Part shown: positions 50,145 through 63,845 of the stretch, in pieces
Layout of the letters: each line of letters starts with the position of its first letter
Numbering within the stretch: the first letter of the stretch is position 1
NCBI GenBank assembly: GCA_019914945.1
Contig: CM034104.1
Span: 1,800,501 to 1,864,500, forward strand
DNA from: Typha latifolia
Lineage: Eukaryota > Streptophyta > Magnoliopsida > Poales > Typhaceae
Reading direction: 5' to 3'
Length of the DNA stretch: 64,000 nucleotides
Translations under genes and position numbers: made by a program
Notes under the pieces: model-generated
The model's database searches: none
Seen by the model: the letters and a program-made list of their open reading frames with translations, nothing else
Told to the model about the DNA's origin: nothing

Positions 50145-51568
50145 ACTAAGTGGATGAGAGTAAATTATAATTGTTAGTCCACCATTAATTTAAACACTGA
50201 TATCAATGAAACAGAATATTTAAAAATGCTTAAGTTTGAAGTATGAAAAAAGTATGTTAAAATAAAAACATCATCTTATTAAGGATTTATATTATATGCT
50301 ATTAAGTCCCAATTAGTAATCAATAAAACCTCTATTTGTATTTCTAATTCGACATCAAAATGAAGTCCATATTGAGAATTATAAACTCTCATGACGAAGG
50401 TCAGCCTTAGTCTATAAATTTCACATCCTGTCCATTATATCTGAAAGGTTTTTATGACAATGAATGCTTACCCTATTTCGGTATACAGTGTTGAACAGTA
50501 CACTGACAAGTGCATCGTGATTCGGGCGACCGCGATAGCAACAGATATGGACCGTCTGATTGCTACTTCACGAAAGATCACTAGATTTTTTTTTTGTTGG
50601 AAATTTTCAAATCACACCCTATATTTTTTTTTTAAAATTTTGTAGCAGGACCCCTTATATATTTTTATGGCTTAAAAATATAAGGGGTTCTAATGTTTAC
50701 AATAAAGATTGTCAAAATGTAGATTGTGATTTAATAAAAGTTTTCCTTTTTTTTTCTTCATTTTGTGTGAAAATACTCTCAAATAACTTGATAGAACAAG
50801 AGGATTCCAAATTAATATCACTTAATCCTCACCTACATCCATAATGGGTGTGGGGCCCCACTAATCAAGCCAATGGTGATTAGTTAATGCATATGTGATG
50901 GTACTTTAAATCACCTGTCATTCACTGGTGGGGCCCAGTTGAAATAAGGCATCCAATTATTGGAGATTGATAGGAAGCTATGCAGTAATTGCAACTAAGA
51001 GTCTGGAGATCCTCTCATTGAGTTTATGTGCATCTTGGCCCTACCAAAATGACAAATAGGGGTAGTTGCTCACTCATGTTTCTTTGCTTCAATTATGCAA
51101 CTAGATTTTTGTAATCTAAGGTGGATCTTTTTAAAATATATATTAATGATTCATTACTTAACAGCTTGAGCTTTTAAATTAATTCTGGTGTGATACGATG
51201 ATGAGTTACGCATCTTATTATTTGTTATATGAGGATGATATGTATTATTTGTCTTATGTTTAATGACTAAGTTTTTGTGTCAATTTTTTTTATTAAATTA
51301 GGATTAAATGACCAAGTCAGCAATATTACGAAGACTTTATAAACATTTGGCTCAATTATTGTATATTGGCTCAATTATTATTCGATAAATATCATAAGAT
51401 ATATATATATATATATATATAGAATGAACATTGAACTATGTAAGGAATACAAGGAAAATTAATTAATTACATCTATACAAACTGGATTTAATATATTTAT
51501 ACAAGACAATATAGGGAATCCAATATCTATATTCCATTATTTCCATCCATTGACGCAAGGGATAGATT
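50145..51568. other. AT-rich intergenic DNA 3' of the FLZ gene
   Basis: No gene is visible. An (AT)n run lies at about 51400-51421. A short segment at 50590-50690 has CACACCCTATATTTTTTT and resembles a fragment of the local MITE ends. The FLZ 3' UTR should lie in the last few hundred bases. Confidence 0.55.
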
Positions 51569-52431
51569 TCACTTTTGAGCATCATATCTCATGTGTTGCT
51601 CTCGGCATTCCATGCTACAGAAGGCACTTTCTCCCCTACAACCACACAATCAATTGGATCTATTAGGAAAGGAAAAAAAAAAGCCAAAAAATAATGGATC
51701 TTTGATAAAAAAAAAATTTTAAAAAATTCTTTCTTTGTCATAAAACTTGAAGGCTTATATATACATAGAAATGGCCACAGCTTTGAGTTTAATTTGCTTG
51801 ATCATAGATATGTTTCTCTCTCTATCTCTGATGAAGTTTAAGAAAAAAAAATTTTAAAAAAATCTTCAGCAAAAGAAGCTGCAACAAGTAAAGAAAAATA
51901 ACTAACTAAAAGAACATGAGAAAGAATTTTGGAGAACTCTTAAAGTTTTCATACTTAGAGAACCAATGCAGTCGATCCAAACTTGATATTAAAAAAAAAA
52001 AAAAAAGAGTCTAATTCACAAAAAAATTGCCTTCCTTGTAAGGAAAAAGAAATTCACACTAATGCATCATGATAAAAAGAAAACCTCTAAATTATCCTGT
52101 GAACTACTTATATGAAGAAAGATCAAGAAAATTAAGTGCACCTGTAAATATAGATATCGCGTTCTAATCCAAGGGGACGCCTACATACACCGCAGTAGTG
52201 CAAGAACTGGAGAGGCTGCCCAAATTCTTCCTTCTTCTGCCTAGATTCTCGTGTAATCTTCGTCATCGTTGTCGTCGTCGGAGAAGCGCGCAAACCGAGA
52301 GTTATCTCGAACTCACTACTTCCTTCTTCTCCATCACCTGGATCCTCTTGAAGTACTATATTTCTTTTGCTTGTTGTTCTTGTCATTCTCGCAGGTCGAG
52401 GGCGTTTTCGGATAAATATCGCTTGAGACAT
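51569..52431 (-). CDS. FCS-like zinc finger (FLZ, DUF581) protein
   Basis: Two exons, 52431-52142 and 51635-51569, are joined in phase to 118 residues; the intron lies inside the zinc finger. The finger reads FLHYCGVCRRPLGLERDIYI across the exon end, followed by YRGESAFCSMECREQHM. This is the family pattern of C-x2-C, a spacer and FCSxECR. The N-terminal part has a basic RKRPRPARMTRT segment and an acidic EDPGDGEEGSSEFEI stretch. FLZ proteins are small plant-specific adaptors known to bind SnRK1 kinase subunits. The role of this member is not shown. It is shorter than many FLZ proteins but complete, with a start, a clean splice and a TGA. Confidence 0.9.
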
Positions 52432-53578
52432 CCTTGATCACTGGATCAATAGAGATGTGCAGTCCTAAATATAAAGCTTCTCAACATTTAATGATCTCAG
52501 TATATATATATACATCCTTTTCTTCAGGGAGTAAACAGTGATCATGAACAGAAGATAGACTATATTGCTGGATATTTTTTAAAGATGTTGGTCTCCTTTT
52601 TCCATTTCAAGCAAAAGAAACAGCACTTGAAGGGTGATGAATGTGATATATGTTACTGTGAAGCTTCGATAGGAGGAAGCTGCATAACTAATAGAATTAG
52701 GCCATTATTAATACTAATGGTATCTATCTGACTCAATAGTTTAAGTTACAATATAGGGAAAAATAAAGCAGAGAATAGTTCCAGTTAGTTTGACAAGTCG
52801 ACATGGAATAACTTTTTCTATTGAGGTGAAATTAATATATGTAAAACTCTTGGATTTGTGGTTGAGCACTCATTAGTAAGATCACTTTGACCTTTTCTTT
52901 TTTGGTACACTTAAACTTTTGTTAATCAAAAACCATGATATGCTTCATTATGTAATACCAAGTTGGCCTGCCTAGGGTGTTATGGTTGATACGATTCTTT
53001 CAGAAGAAGATTATGTGATCTAATCTTCTAACACACTCTAAGTATCTGAAACTTATGTAGCATCTCATTGTTGGTTGGTGGCATTCCCTTCATTAAGAAT
53101 GAATTATTATATTAATTACATCTATACCCACACAATAATGATTAATTTTCACATAAACTCTCTTATTTACATAAAATATTAAATATTTTCTTATCTTTTT
53201 TTCCTCTAGAATAAATATAAAATGGTCACTATAGTGCTTAAAAATAAATAAAAATATGTGAAAAGATCAGCAATAGTTCAGGGATTGCCACATCAATTGT
53301 ATGATTCCGATCGAATTTATACTTTTGTATATGATAACTAAGTTTCTCCTAAATTATTCTTTATAATTTTCTTTATACAGTTTGGAATTAGAGGGATTGG
53401 AATATTTATACAAAGAAGATGGAGACGTGGAGATTCACATTGAAGGAGCTATTTCGTATATATAACAAAACATTGGAGGAGCTATGTCCCACAAGTTACA
53501 TAAATGTGATGACATTGATTTGATGTTCTAACTAACTCCAAATATATATGATAACAGTCAGAATGGCTGCTGGAAGAA

Positions 53579-53634
<56 letters not shown>

Positions 53635-55057
53635 GAAAAAAGAAGAAAAGGTTTTCTCTCGCTTTCAAAACTTTAGTCACTTGCAATAAATAAAGTTATG
53701 ATGTAAATAAATAAACAAAGATAAAGAAGAATAGAGTGGTAGAGGGATCCACGATTTTATCCAATCAGCATCCCTGGTTGGTCTGACTGTATAAATGCAT
53801 AATTTTAGATAGTCTCGTTCTTTGGCATGGTTAAGGGAGTTCGTTTAATTCTCAATGTACTCTTAACTGATGGGATATTAGAAATTCCAAGGTTGATAAT
53901 TAGAGGATTATGAAAAGAAAAAGATAATTATACTAAGATCTTCTAAACTATTATCTATTTTCAAAAGCACCCATTCATTTTTTTTAACACATTAACTCTC
54001 CTAAATTATTAAAAATCTCTTTCCTCCTTACGATGCTAATAAAAAACTATTTTACTCTCAATTTTTTTTCTTTTCTTTCAAATATGATTAAAAAAGTTCC
54101 TGCAGAGCCTATAATTGATCATGCAATACTCATATGTAATTTTTTTTTAAAAAAAAAATTCTAACGTATAATAAACAGGAAGGAATATTTCAAAGATTTT
54201 TTATAATAAGGCGGGTGAATGTGTAAAAAAAAAACTAAATGAGGAACCTTTTATGAAAAGGGCAACAGTTTACGAGGACCGAGGTGCAATTATCCCTATA
54301 AAAAGACTAAAACCTTTATAATTATTAAAATAGAGACAAGTTACCCTGTTACTTATCACCAAAGTTATCTTTTTTCTCTACTAGAAATATCAAGAATTAT
54401 TTGAATAAATTGAAGGCTAATTGAAGTGGTTAATTGGGCTTGTTGTTGATTAAAATTGGAAAATAAAAGTATTTCTTGTGACGTTTATGAAATTCTCATA
54501 TGATTTTCAAAAATAACCCAGGTAGGGTGATTATCTATAATTTATTAATGTATCAAATTAAGAACCAGAGAAAAGCTATCAATAAACACATAAAGTAGGG
54601 TGCAAAATGAAAAATCCATTATATTGTAAGCAGGCCCTCGACTAGCCCATGGCCTACCTGAACTTTGTATACAATTTTAAACCGAGGTTTGTTATGCATA
54701 AGCCTGGCTTAATCTTGGTTCTATAACTGTACAAATGAACAAGCTTTCACTGTAGCTCAATGGTAAGATCTTATGACTGGATTATTCGTTAGCCTCTTTG
54801 AGACTAGCCTACTTTATGTGTACAAGCCCACAATCAGTTAAAAATTAAATAAATATTATTCATATAATTATAATTATAATGATTTAGTTGGATTAATGTA
54901 AAAATATTTTGACGAATTTAAAGTTAAGAGTATTAGCCCGACCCCTGCTGATATATTTCAAAGCATAATATACCAAAGAAATAAAATAATCGAAATCATC
55001 GTTACGTGACTTCTCTTGAATAATTTCTTAACATCTTAGTTATTCATTAGGGTTTAA
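52432..55057. other. Intergenic DNA upstream of FLZ
   Basis: No gene is visible. It holds a (GA)n run (53581-53634), AT-rich stretches and, at about 54620-54850, words such as GGCCCTCGACTAGCCCATGGCC that suggest a relic repeat. The FLZ promoter should lie in the left part. Confidence 0.55.
53581..53634. repeat. (GA)n microsatellite
   Basis: About 54 bases of almost perfect GA dinucleotide, broken by one GAT and one AAAG, about 1.15 kb upstream of the FLZ start codon. Confidence 0.95.
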
Positions 55058-55410
55058 TTTGCATGTATACCCTTTAAAAATCTCTTATTTATATATCTCT
55101 AAAATTTATTTATTTATATTTAGATATATATGTACCGCTCAAAACTTTTGTTTTTATGTAGATACTTATAAAATAAAACGATAATCTATTTAATGGTTAA
55201 AAAGATAAATAAATTTATTTCTTTCGTATACATTGCTCTTAAATAAGAACACCTTTGTTATTTGCTTCAGATTTTAACATAAGATTATAAATAAATAACT
55301 CAAAAGGCATCAGTGCAAAATCAATAGGTTTTGAAGATTATTCATGCAAATACAAAATTTGGAGGGTTTTAAAAGCAAACGAGGAGCTTCTGAGGGGGTA
55401 TACATGCAAA
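55058..55410. mobile_element. MITE with TTTGCATGTATACCC terminal inverted repeats
   Basis: The left end TTTGCATGTATACCC (55058-55072) is matched perfectly by the right end GGGTATACATGCAAA (55396-55410). The 353-bp element is AT-rich and non-coding. No certain target duplication was seen. Short related words (GGGTGTATATATACAAA near 16235) occur elsewhere in the window. Confidence 0.55.
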
Positions 55411-55831
55411 AGAATAGAGCACAATTATTTCCTCCTGCTGGCCTGGCTCATTGTGTTGAATTATTAACCACCGTTCACATAAAATTATATTAAAAAAAAA
55501 TTCCACCAGAAACAAGGGATAGAGGCAGTTGAGAGTAAATTGTTCAATAAATGTCACATGTCGACCATTAAAATCACCGCCTTAGACTAAATGCTCACCG
55601 TTGGAGATACGTCAACAAGAAGAAGAGCATCACAAAAGACCATGGGAATTAAATGCTTCACACCCTATTGTAGCCACACCAATTTATTGGACAAGTATGT
55701 AACGAAATCACAGGAAGAGAGTAAATGACAGTAACAGATCACATCGTGTGGTAAGTAGAAGGTTCCAATTGACACAAGAAAAGAAGGCAAACTTCAACTT
55801 AGTGCTGGGATAAATCAAGCCATTGAGAAGC

Positions 55832-56993
55832 TTAGAAGATTCCTATGGCAGCTGTGATAAATGATAGCCAGGAAAGAACAGCAATATTGACAGCTCTCAA
55901 TACTTGGCCTCCATGATTGCTCTTTGGTGGTGAGGCAACTGGAGCGCTTGATGATCCTGTAGGAAATTGGATACCAACAAGTTTTACAAGAGAAAATGTA
56001 CACATTTGAACTACATTACTTATAGTTATGATTAAGAATAATTTTGGAAAGTAATCACCTGGTAATAGTGGCTCGCCACTGGATGGAGAAGGGATGCCAC
56101 TCATTGGAGCTACAGAAGGGCCCAAGCTAACTGGAATTCCTACAGCTGCAAGCATCACTTAATTAAGCACCAAAATTTCAGATCCATCAATGCTAACCCT
56201 ACACATGACCAAAATGACATGTAATGCCAGTTAGCAAATACATAAAAATTAAATCATTCTATGTCGAACAAACAATTTGTTTGCTGAGCAAAGAAAACTT
56301 GGATGATGGATGAGGGTGGCGTTGTACATGTATACGCATGATCACTATAAATATCTAACATAGTACATATCCACTAATTGGGAGAAACAAAAAAGTATAA
56401 TCACTATCTTGTCAGGCAGGTATAAGCTGGTCCAATAATGCTGATTAAACTTCAAACTGTGGAAATACTTTTAGAACATAATACAAAAGGAGAGTTGATG
56501 AGCACAAATTAGATATTTGAATTTATTGTCACCTTTTATCCAACCCCTTATACTTGCAAGATATATCGAGGCAAGTAGATCAGCGATCAGGACTACCACA
56601 GAAATGATTGGTATATAGCATGCACTACCCAACTTTACCTCACTAACCTGAACACAGGCTGACCGGCGGTGTGTCAATACGGCAGACTTTGGGCAATGCT
56701 AGTGCCCTGGAATCATCAACCCTGATGCCATATGACTCAGCAGCTCCCGCGAGGAGCTCACAGAGACAAACAGGGTTAGACTCAACAAGTCCCGCAAGTT
56801 CCGGGCAGCATGGCTTGTCAGGCATCGTCAAGTTGCTGCCAGCTTCTACGTATGTGAGGCAGTCGGTTACATTTAACAGTGCCGACATACAATCTGGGCC
56901 TAAGGGAGCCGGCACCTGGGCCTGACCGTTTACGACGTAGAGAACTATGCATGTGGTGATGATGGCTATGATGGATGATGGGTGGAGAGCCAT
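55832..56993 (-). CDS. GPI-anchored non-specific lipid transfer protein-like (LTPG)
   Basis: Three exons, 56993-56648, 56145-56059 and 55956-55832, are joined in phase to 185 residues. A signal peptide covers about residues 1-24 (hydrophobic, ending VVNGQAQ). The eight-cysteine domain follows in the standard order: C, C, CC, CxC (VCLC), C, C, with the last Cys in PVSLC just before the first intron. Exons 2 and 3 encode a Pro/Ser/Gly-rich linker (PSPSSGEPLLPGSSSAP). The C-terminus is hydrophobic (LSWLSFITAAIGIF), typical of GPI-anchor addition. Such proteins sit on the outer face of the plasma membrane or in the wall and carry or help export lipids for cuticle or suberin. The exact branch (LTPG, xylogen-like or YLS3-like) is not resolved. 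Confidence 0.92.
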
Positions 56994-57332
56994 AGTTCCA
57001 AGAGTGAAGTGGTGGAGTACTGGGACAATGAGAACTTCTCACTTTACTTCCTTTTTACTTTAGCAATTATCCGATGTGGTGAGATGTGTTATAGTGGGAT
57101 CTATAATTGTACATAGCAACGCAAAGAAGAATGGGTTTGATTGGGGTTATTAATTGATGATGGCACGCATACCAAACTATATGCATTTGTTGGAGTTATG
57201 CTAGGCTCAACCAGCTAGTTGGGAAGCGTGCTACATAAGATATGTATGATAAAATATGACCAGATCATAAAACAGTATGATTTTAATAAACTTAGGCACA
57301 AACATTTGTATTGAGGATTCTCGATCAGGAAA

Positions 57333-57382
57333 CAACCATAGAGATAAAATATATTCACAACCATAGAGATAAAATATATTCA
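57333..57382. repeat. Tandem repeat, 25 bp x2
   Basis: The unit beginning CAACCATAGAGATAAAATAT is repeated exactly twice in tandem (57333-57357 and 57358-57382). Confidence 0.9.
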
Positions 57383-57659
57383 CAATATAATTATATTGCA
57401 TTAAAGTCTATCATCTTACAAGTAAATCAACATTTGTGGATGCTCCTTCAATCCTACCCTGGGCATTCAACATTTATATTGGTATAGCAACCATTAAGCT
57501 CCACCAAGAAGTAAACTCTAATTCTTAATCTCTTCAGTTCCAGCAATTGCTCTTTATAAAGATACTTATTTTTGTCATTTGTAAAAAAATCTCCTGTCGG
57601 TAATGCTCTTTTTTCTGTAGGTATTGAAACTCTATCTTAAGAGTTAAGGACAATCCTTA

Positions 57660-57800
57660 GGGTATGTTTAGTTGCCGGATTGCATAAGTCATCCCTAGGC
57701 TCATATTATTTTATGATATTTTATGATATTCCATATTTCATAAGTCATCTCTACATTCATATTCCATATTTTATCATATTCCATAAGTCATCCCTAGCAT
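57660..57800. repeat. Irregular repeats of CATAAGTCATCCCTAG
   Basis: CATAAGTCAT(C/T)(C/T)CTA occurs three times (near 57685, 57739 and 57780), with TATTCCATATTTTAT-like words between. The cluster follows GGGTATGTTTAGTTGCC, which resembles the start of hAT-type MITEs in plants, but no matching right end was found. Confidence 0.5.
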
Positions 57801-59515
57801 CAAAACAAATTAATTAATCTCATATTCCAATTTTATTCCACTAATTAGTTTATACAAGAATATGAATGATATAAGTAAAAAAAATTACATTGTTATCTTC
57901 GATAAAGAAAACTAATAACACCAATTATAATTTAAATTGATGCGGATTATCTCAAACTTAACTTATATCATTAAAATAAATTCTTTTGCATTTTAAAATA
58001 AAAGATTAAAAAGTTAATATTAAATATTTATTTGTAACAAATATGAATTATCCAAACTAATCGCATTCAATTAAAAATAATCAGAACTAAAACCAAAAGT
58101 AATAGAAATAATAAAATAAAGTTAATGTGGATAATTCATAATAATAAAATAAAAAATAAAAAATTAAATCTTTTTAATATAGCAATACATTAAATAATTT
58201 TAAAGCTCAAAATATTAATAAAATATTAAATAAAAGTTTAAAAAAAAATAAGTAATTAAATTGTTAGTTTGTTACCTGTATATCAAAATATCTAAATTTT
58301 TATTTCTTATATAAATACATATAGTAATAAGACCCTAATTCCTCTACTCAGAATATATCATCCCACTCCAAATGTGATATGTGGTATGCTATATCCTATC
58401 TTTTAGGACATGACATTCAGTCCAGGATCTTAGTCTTTGTCAATTATAATAACTAATCCAGTCTCATTTTATATCACTTAAATAAATGCACTCTTAATGG
58501 AAGCTTAGGCAAGGCCAACCTCTAGTCATCAATGACCTTCCCCATTAATTAAATGTTAACAATAACCAAGGACAACTTAACTGTCCTCATTATGGAGTAA
58601 GCATGTCTTGAACGCATCTCTCTCTCTCATTACAAACCAAATTTTTTTTTCTCACTATTTTGAGTAAAACCTGATCTACTGCCCCTTCTAGAATTTCCAG
58701 ATATTGTGCATTTCCAAGTAATTGTCCCTTCCATGGACATGCACCTATTATGCTACTTATGGGAAGGTCACCTACCAATCATGAATAGGCTTCAAATCCA
58801 ATGTAATTGACTAGCTTTAATATGTACATATTTTCTTTTTTCTTTGACATGTACACCAGTCCATGCTGAAACCATTTTTTGCAAACAGTGCCATGTCAAA
58901 CTTGTATGTGTATCTAGCATTTTACTTCTTAAACTCATTAATTTCATGATCTACTAACGAGTGAAGCCTGACCTAGTTGAGCGTTCACGTAATGATTTGA
59001 TAATTGACTTCAATATGCAGAATTTGTACTTTGAATGAACATAAGTTGTTTATTGATTAGACTACTTTTTAGTTATTTGTTTCCAATAGTGGTAATGTGA
59101 GAATCATGAAATTATTCTGCATTCAAAATGATGCCCATTGTAACCAATTCCTAATTGGAGAGATGCCCAGACTTTAGTTCATTTTACTCAATCAATCCGA
59201 GTCTCACACTCATGGGTCCTTGTAAATTACATTCTAAGATGATTAAGTACCATGAAAGAAAATGTAGCCTGAAGTTCTTAGATTGAATATTTGGTCCTTC
59301 ATAAAGAGTTGAGGGAAATCACGTGCAGCTGCATAATAAAATCGACCCTTCATTGTTATTTACTAGTTTATATGATTTATCCTTAGCAACTAGTTTAAAA
59401 TAACCTGCTTATACAAGAAAATTGGGGCAGATTAAGCATGCTCCTGTCGTAAACTTGCTAACATTCTGCACCCTAAACCTAATGCTAATGCAAATCTCAT
59501 AACAAGCTAGAGATC

Positions 59516-62500
59516 TTACTTGAAAAGATCTTGCAGATCAATTATATCAGCAAGGACTCCTGCAGCTGTGGTGTCATTGCCAGCTCCTGCACCCTGTATC
59601 ACCAAAGGTGAGCTCTTATAACACCGACTGTATATCTCCACCTGCAAAAGGAAAACAAGCTGTAAATTAGGCATCTGCAACTTCTGGATATCTAAATTCA
59701 CAACTTATGAAATGAATTGTAGCATGTAAATAATATGTCTCTAGTATATAAAAAGTGTGCACTGTTTGAGGGCCAAGAAGGAGAGTATTATGATGAACAA
59801 ACCAAGTGAGAGAATATGAAAAAAATTCTCTTCCCAATTCATGAGAGTTGGGGAAAAATGAAAACCATCTGATGACAGAAGAAATAACTAATATAGTGGA
59901 AGGAAAAATAGCATACCACATTGTCACTTCCTCTTAGTCTCCCTAGTGGTGAATTTTTTGGAAGTTCTTGGAGGCCCACTTGACACCTGCATGAAGAAGC
60001 TTTTACTGCATACTAAGAAATAGGTAGTTCTTTGATAGTTGTATTACAGTACACTCATTTAAACTAGTACCCATAGAAATACCGTGGATAGAGATGTATA
60101 GTTTTGCTACAGAAAAATCAGAGAAAAAATCAAAAATCTATTTAGACTTCTATATGGACTTTTATCAGATGCTTCTTCAGACTATTCACATAATTTGAGC
60201 CTCTCACGCTTAAGTTTAACCCAAGTTTCAAATTTCGAAAGGCAAGTTGGAAGGAGTAAAGTTAGTGTAAGAGAATATGAAAAGGTTATAAATAACAGTT
60301 ATGAATATTCAGAACCTCATAATTCATAAAGATGTAAACTGATCTCTATGAACTCAAATATTGTGTTCTTTTTTCTTTTTCTTCCTGTTTGACTGATAAA
60401 GACTGTTTTGGGTTTTCAGCCAAGAACAAAATTGGGTGATGTAATCACTTGTGTAGCCAAGATGGATAAATATAAAGCTAAACAAAAGTGGGCAAATTAA
60501 GATAACTTTATAACTATAAAATAAGACATTTTTCTCACAAATTTGGCTGCACAATCAGCTTGAAAAACATCAGTAAATTACAATAATCGAGCATTAGGGA
60601 GTATACCTGTGGTCCTCAATCACACAAACATAGCGAAGAACATTCCCTTTCAAAGAGGCTGCTTTAACTCTTTCTTCTATATTTTTATCAAGTTGTGACA
60701 GACCACTTCCTAGAAAGTCCTCTGTGGACATTGAGCCATGGCCCAGTTCCTCAGGATACAAACTTTCAACCTGAAAAAGGGAAGCAATGAAAACCGAGAA
60801 AAATTTCTGCTTAAATAATATTAAAATGTAACTTGCCTACTCAATTAGCAGTCTCAATTGATCTGAGTTTGATGTAACTTGCCTACTTCATCAATAAGTG
60901 AGAAATAGCCTTAACCTAAACTATTATTGCATGAATCACAAAATAACGCAGCGGAGTAGTAAATACAAGTTTTGGAGTGTACACCTTTATATCATCCATG
61001 TCAATCCGCCACCCAAGCAGTCTTGCTAGGATCAATGCCTGTTTTCGTACAAACCATGAAAACAATCATATTACTTGCAGATGTTTCTCAGAAGGCAGTT
61101 ATTACTCGTTTTTCTGTTATGAAAATGTGTACTGACAGATGTTCGACCAACCTCTGACATTCTTATTGGTTACACAAAATAAGTTCATTAAGGCATAAAG
61201 AAAGCAATAACTGGAATAATAGACCCAGAAAAGTAATGAAAGCTGGACATATCATTGGATTTACATGTATGTGAGGAAATAAAACAGAACATCTTTCTGA
61301 CATAATGAAGAAGCAGAAGCAATAGAGTAAAACTTCAAGCAGTCATTTTGTTGAAGATGGTTTCTTCTTCCTTACCTTCCTTGCCACGTCCATTCCACTA
61401 AGATCATCACGTGGATCTGCAAACATGGAGAAAATTAACAGCTAAAAAACACCAAATGGCATTTTGCTATAAAAGTGAAAGAAAGGAAACACTTATAGTA
61501 GTACCACTCTAGTTCTAACACTAACAAGGTATTTAGCAAGTTCTAGTAGATAATCATTCTTCGAAAGTAAATTACTAGAGATTACTATCAAATAATTTAC
61601 TTGCGCAAAAGGAAGTTACTCTTAACTTTCTCCATAACTAGATATCACAGTTGCATTTATCTTCAACTTAACATATCTCACTCTGCCTCAAACTGAACCC
61701 CCTATTCAAGCTAGCAAACATGCACTCTCTACCAGGGAAGTAGTTTCCACATTCTCAAACTTTTATCAATGATACAAATGAACTCACCATGGACAGGGAA
61801 TGGGCATACTACTGTACACTATAATGGTAATGCGCACAGTGGATCAGGGGGTTGTTCTTGTAAATAATCTCTGTGCAAAAGATGAAGGCAGCACAAAGTT
61901 TAAAAAGTTAGTCAGAGAAAAGGATGTGTTTGGGCCAAGAAGTTTAAAAAGTTACGTGTTATGACTTTATTTCGTACAATAAGATGTCAACAGATGCGGA
62001 AGGTATTTAAAATATGGCAGTCACGCATAGAAATATAATCAAAATGTTAGCTCAGATACAAGAAATTAAGATAAAAGTTTTACACGAAAGAGTATCATCT
62101 AATGCAAGAAAGGATGCAGTTGAAGAAGTGGAATTTCATGATAAAAAACGTCTTATCACTTAAAATCCCAGATAAAATTCCAGTTGAATAAAGCTAATAT
62201 TCTAGATTAATTTATATGCTAAAATGAATTTTGATGCCCTTCGAATGTAATTCTACCATATCTGCAGTTATGCACCACATGAATCTGAGATTTGCAAGGA
62301 ACAACTTAAGACCTGGTTCCGTATACCCAAGATATTTAGCAGCTTGAACAACTTGGCTGAATGGTTTTCCATCCTCTAGCTCACTCATCACATAACCCAG
62401 TGTACCTATCATTGTTTACCGAGAAAAGATATATAAAATCCAACTATCAATTCCATTGCTGCATTAGCAACTTCTTCAATTAGAATCATTAAATACCACT

Positions 62501-63845
62501 CAAGCTCCCAATAATATGGAGAATGGGGTCTCCAGACATGAGTAGACGAGTTACAGAAGCAATTACAGGAAGACCAGCACCAACCTGGAAAGAAAAAGAT
62601 TTCCGCTAAGAAGAACGCAAAACAAACATTTTCTGATGAAACCTAGTCCATCACAAAGAATCCAAAGGGATGAATCTGAAAGTGCTAAAATTAGATAAAG
62701 GAAATGCTAACTTTCTCAGAATAATGCCCAGAAAAAAGTATAATCATGGGCAATAGAAGATAGTTAGATCTCTCTTTTGTAAAGTTCTAGCTCACTAGGA
62801 CTTGATAGTTCAGATGCATGATGTCATTGTTTTTCCATAATTTTTGCGCTTATGGCTTGCTTGATATGTAAATTGGTGAGCCACAGTTATGAATATATAT
62901 GTAGATATACACATATTTCTTCTTTTCCATTTGTAATACATCACCATCAGAATATATTAGTGATGAGAACAGTGAAAGAACACCAATCACCTAGGTATAG
63001 AAGTTAGTTATAACTTATAACTTCATTAGCTCCCCTTTCTCTTTGTATCTTTTAAAATTTCAATAAGATATAGCAGGGCCTCACCCACTTCTCTCTCAAA
63101 ATAATATCATGAATCTAGAATGACTATCTTACAACTCAACATTCTGTTGCTGTTGAAGTACATCCTTTCTCATTCAAAATTTACAGCATAAGGATATATG
63201 ATTCGTAACATTTAACAAAGCTCTTTAAATGAATCTATCTTTCATTAAGCTCTGGAAACAATAAAAATCACATTTCTAAGGAATGACATGTGAACTCATC
63301 ATTTTTAAAAATGTCAAATTCCTCGAATTCTAAGATAAATCCCCCTCATTCCTGCATTACCTCAACTAATATTTGGCACTAAAATGAAAATGTTTCAAAT
63401 AGAATGACAGCAAAGGAGAAAAACATCAGAAGAAGCATATGCAGGGTAGAGCCGTGAGCGAACCCAAACAACTACAACACACTCAAAGAACAAGGAAGCT
63501 TATAACTGTAATGACTAGCAATAAGAGCATACAGTTGATTCAAATCGAATTCCACGATAATGCAAGGTAAGCTTGTCAAAATCCTCCTGCATGCCAAACA
63601 ATAGGTCATCAATAATACTACAAGAAGCATACTTGTTGAGAAGGTTCAACACATTAATTAGATATCAATAAACAATGTTTTTGCAAGAGAAAGATAATGA
63701 TAAATTGCAGAAAGTTGAGTTTAGATTACAATTCCACATGTAAGTGGCTTCTTATTTGCCAATACAACACAACAACCTAGGCCCGAGACTTGCTTTAATG
63801 TATCAATAGTCTCTGAACTGGCAGAACAATCAACTACTGCCAAAC
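59516..63845 (-). CDS. Homoserine dehydrogenase, monofunctional plant type (5' part outside window)
   Basis: Nine exons are visible: 63845-63730, 63586-63533, 62584-62497, 62405-62313, 61416-61376, 61038-60985, 60770-60607, 59986-59917 and 59641-59516 (TAA). All phases fit, giving about 268 C-terminal residues. They read [77 protein letters not shown] and the C-terminal [20 protein letters not shown]. The enzyme reduces aspartate semialdehyde to homoserine with NAD(P)H, in the path to threonine, isoleucine and methionine. The C-terminus with [12 protein letters not shown] is close to both bifunctional aspartate kinase-homoserine dehydrogenase and the monofunctional plant protein. The spacing and the [13 protein letters not shown] segment favour the monofunctional type. 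The N-terminal nucleotide-binding part lies beyond the right edge. Confidence 0.88.

Larger units (their letters stand above)
57043..59515. other. Intergenic DNA between LTPG and homoserine dehydrogenase
   Basis: It holds a 25-bp direct repeat (57333-57382) and an irregular repeat cluster (57660-57800) in otherwise AT-rich DNA with no recognisable gene. The LTPG promoter should occupy the left few hundred bases and the homoserine dehydrogenase 3' UTR the right end. Confidence 0.55.

Noticed and set aside
54745..54815. tRNA-like A-box GTAGCTCAATGGTAAGA
   Set aside because: No matching B-box or acceptor stem follows at the right spacing, so it is not a tRNA gene. It may be a chance match or a truncated SINE.
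56671..56925. 84-residue plus-strand frame within the LTPG first exon
   Set aside because: It is the shadow of the eight-cysteine domain on the opposite strand.
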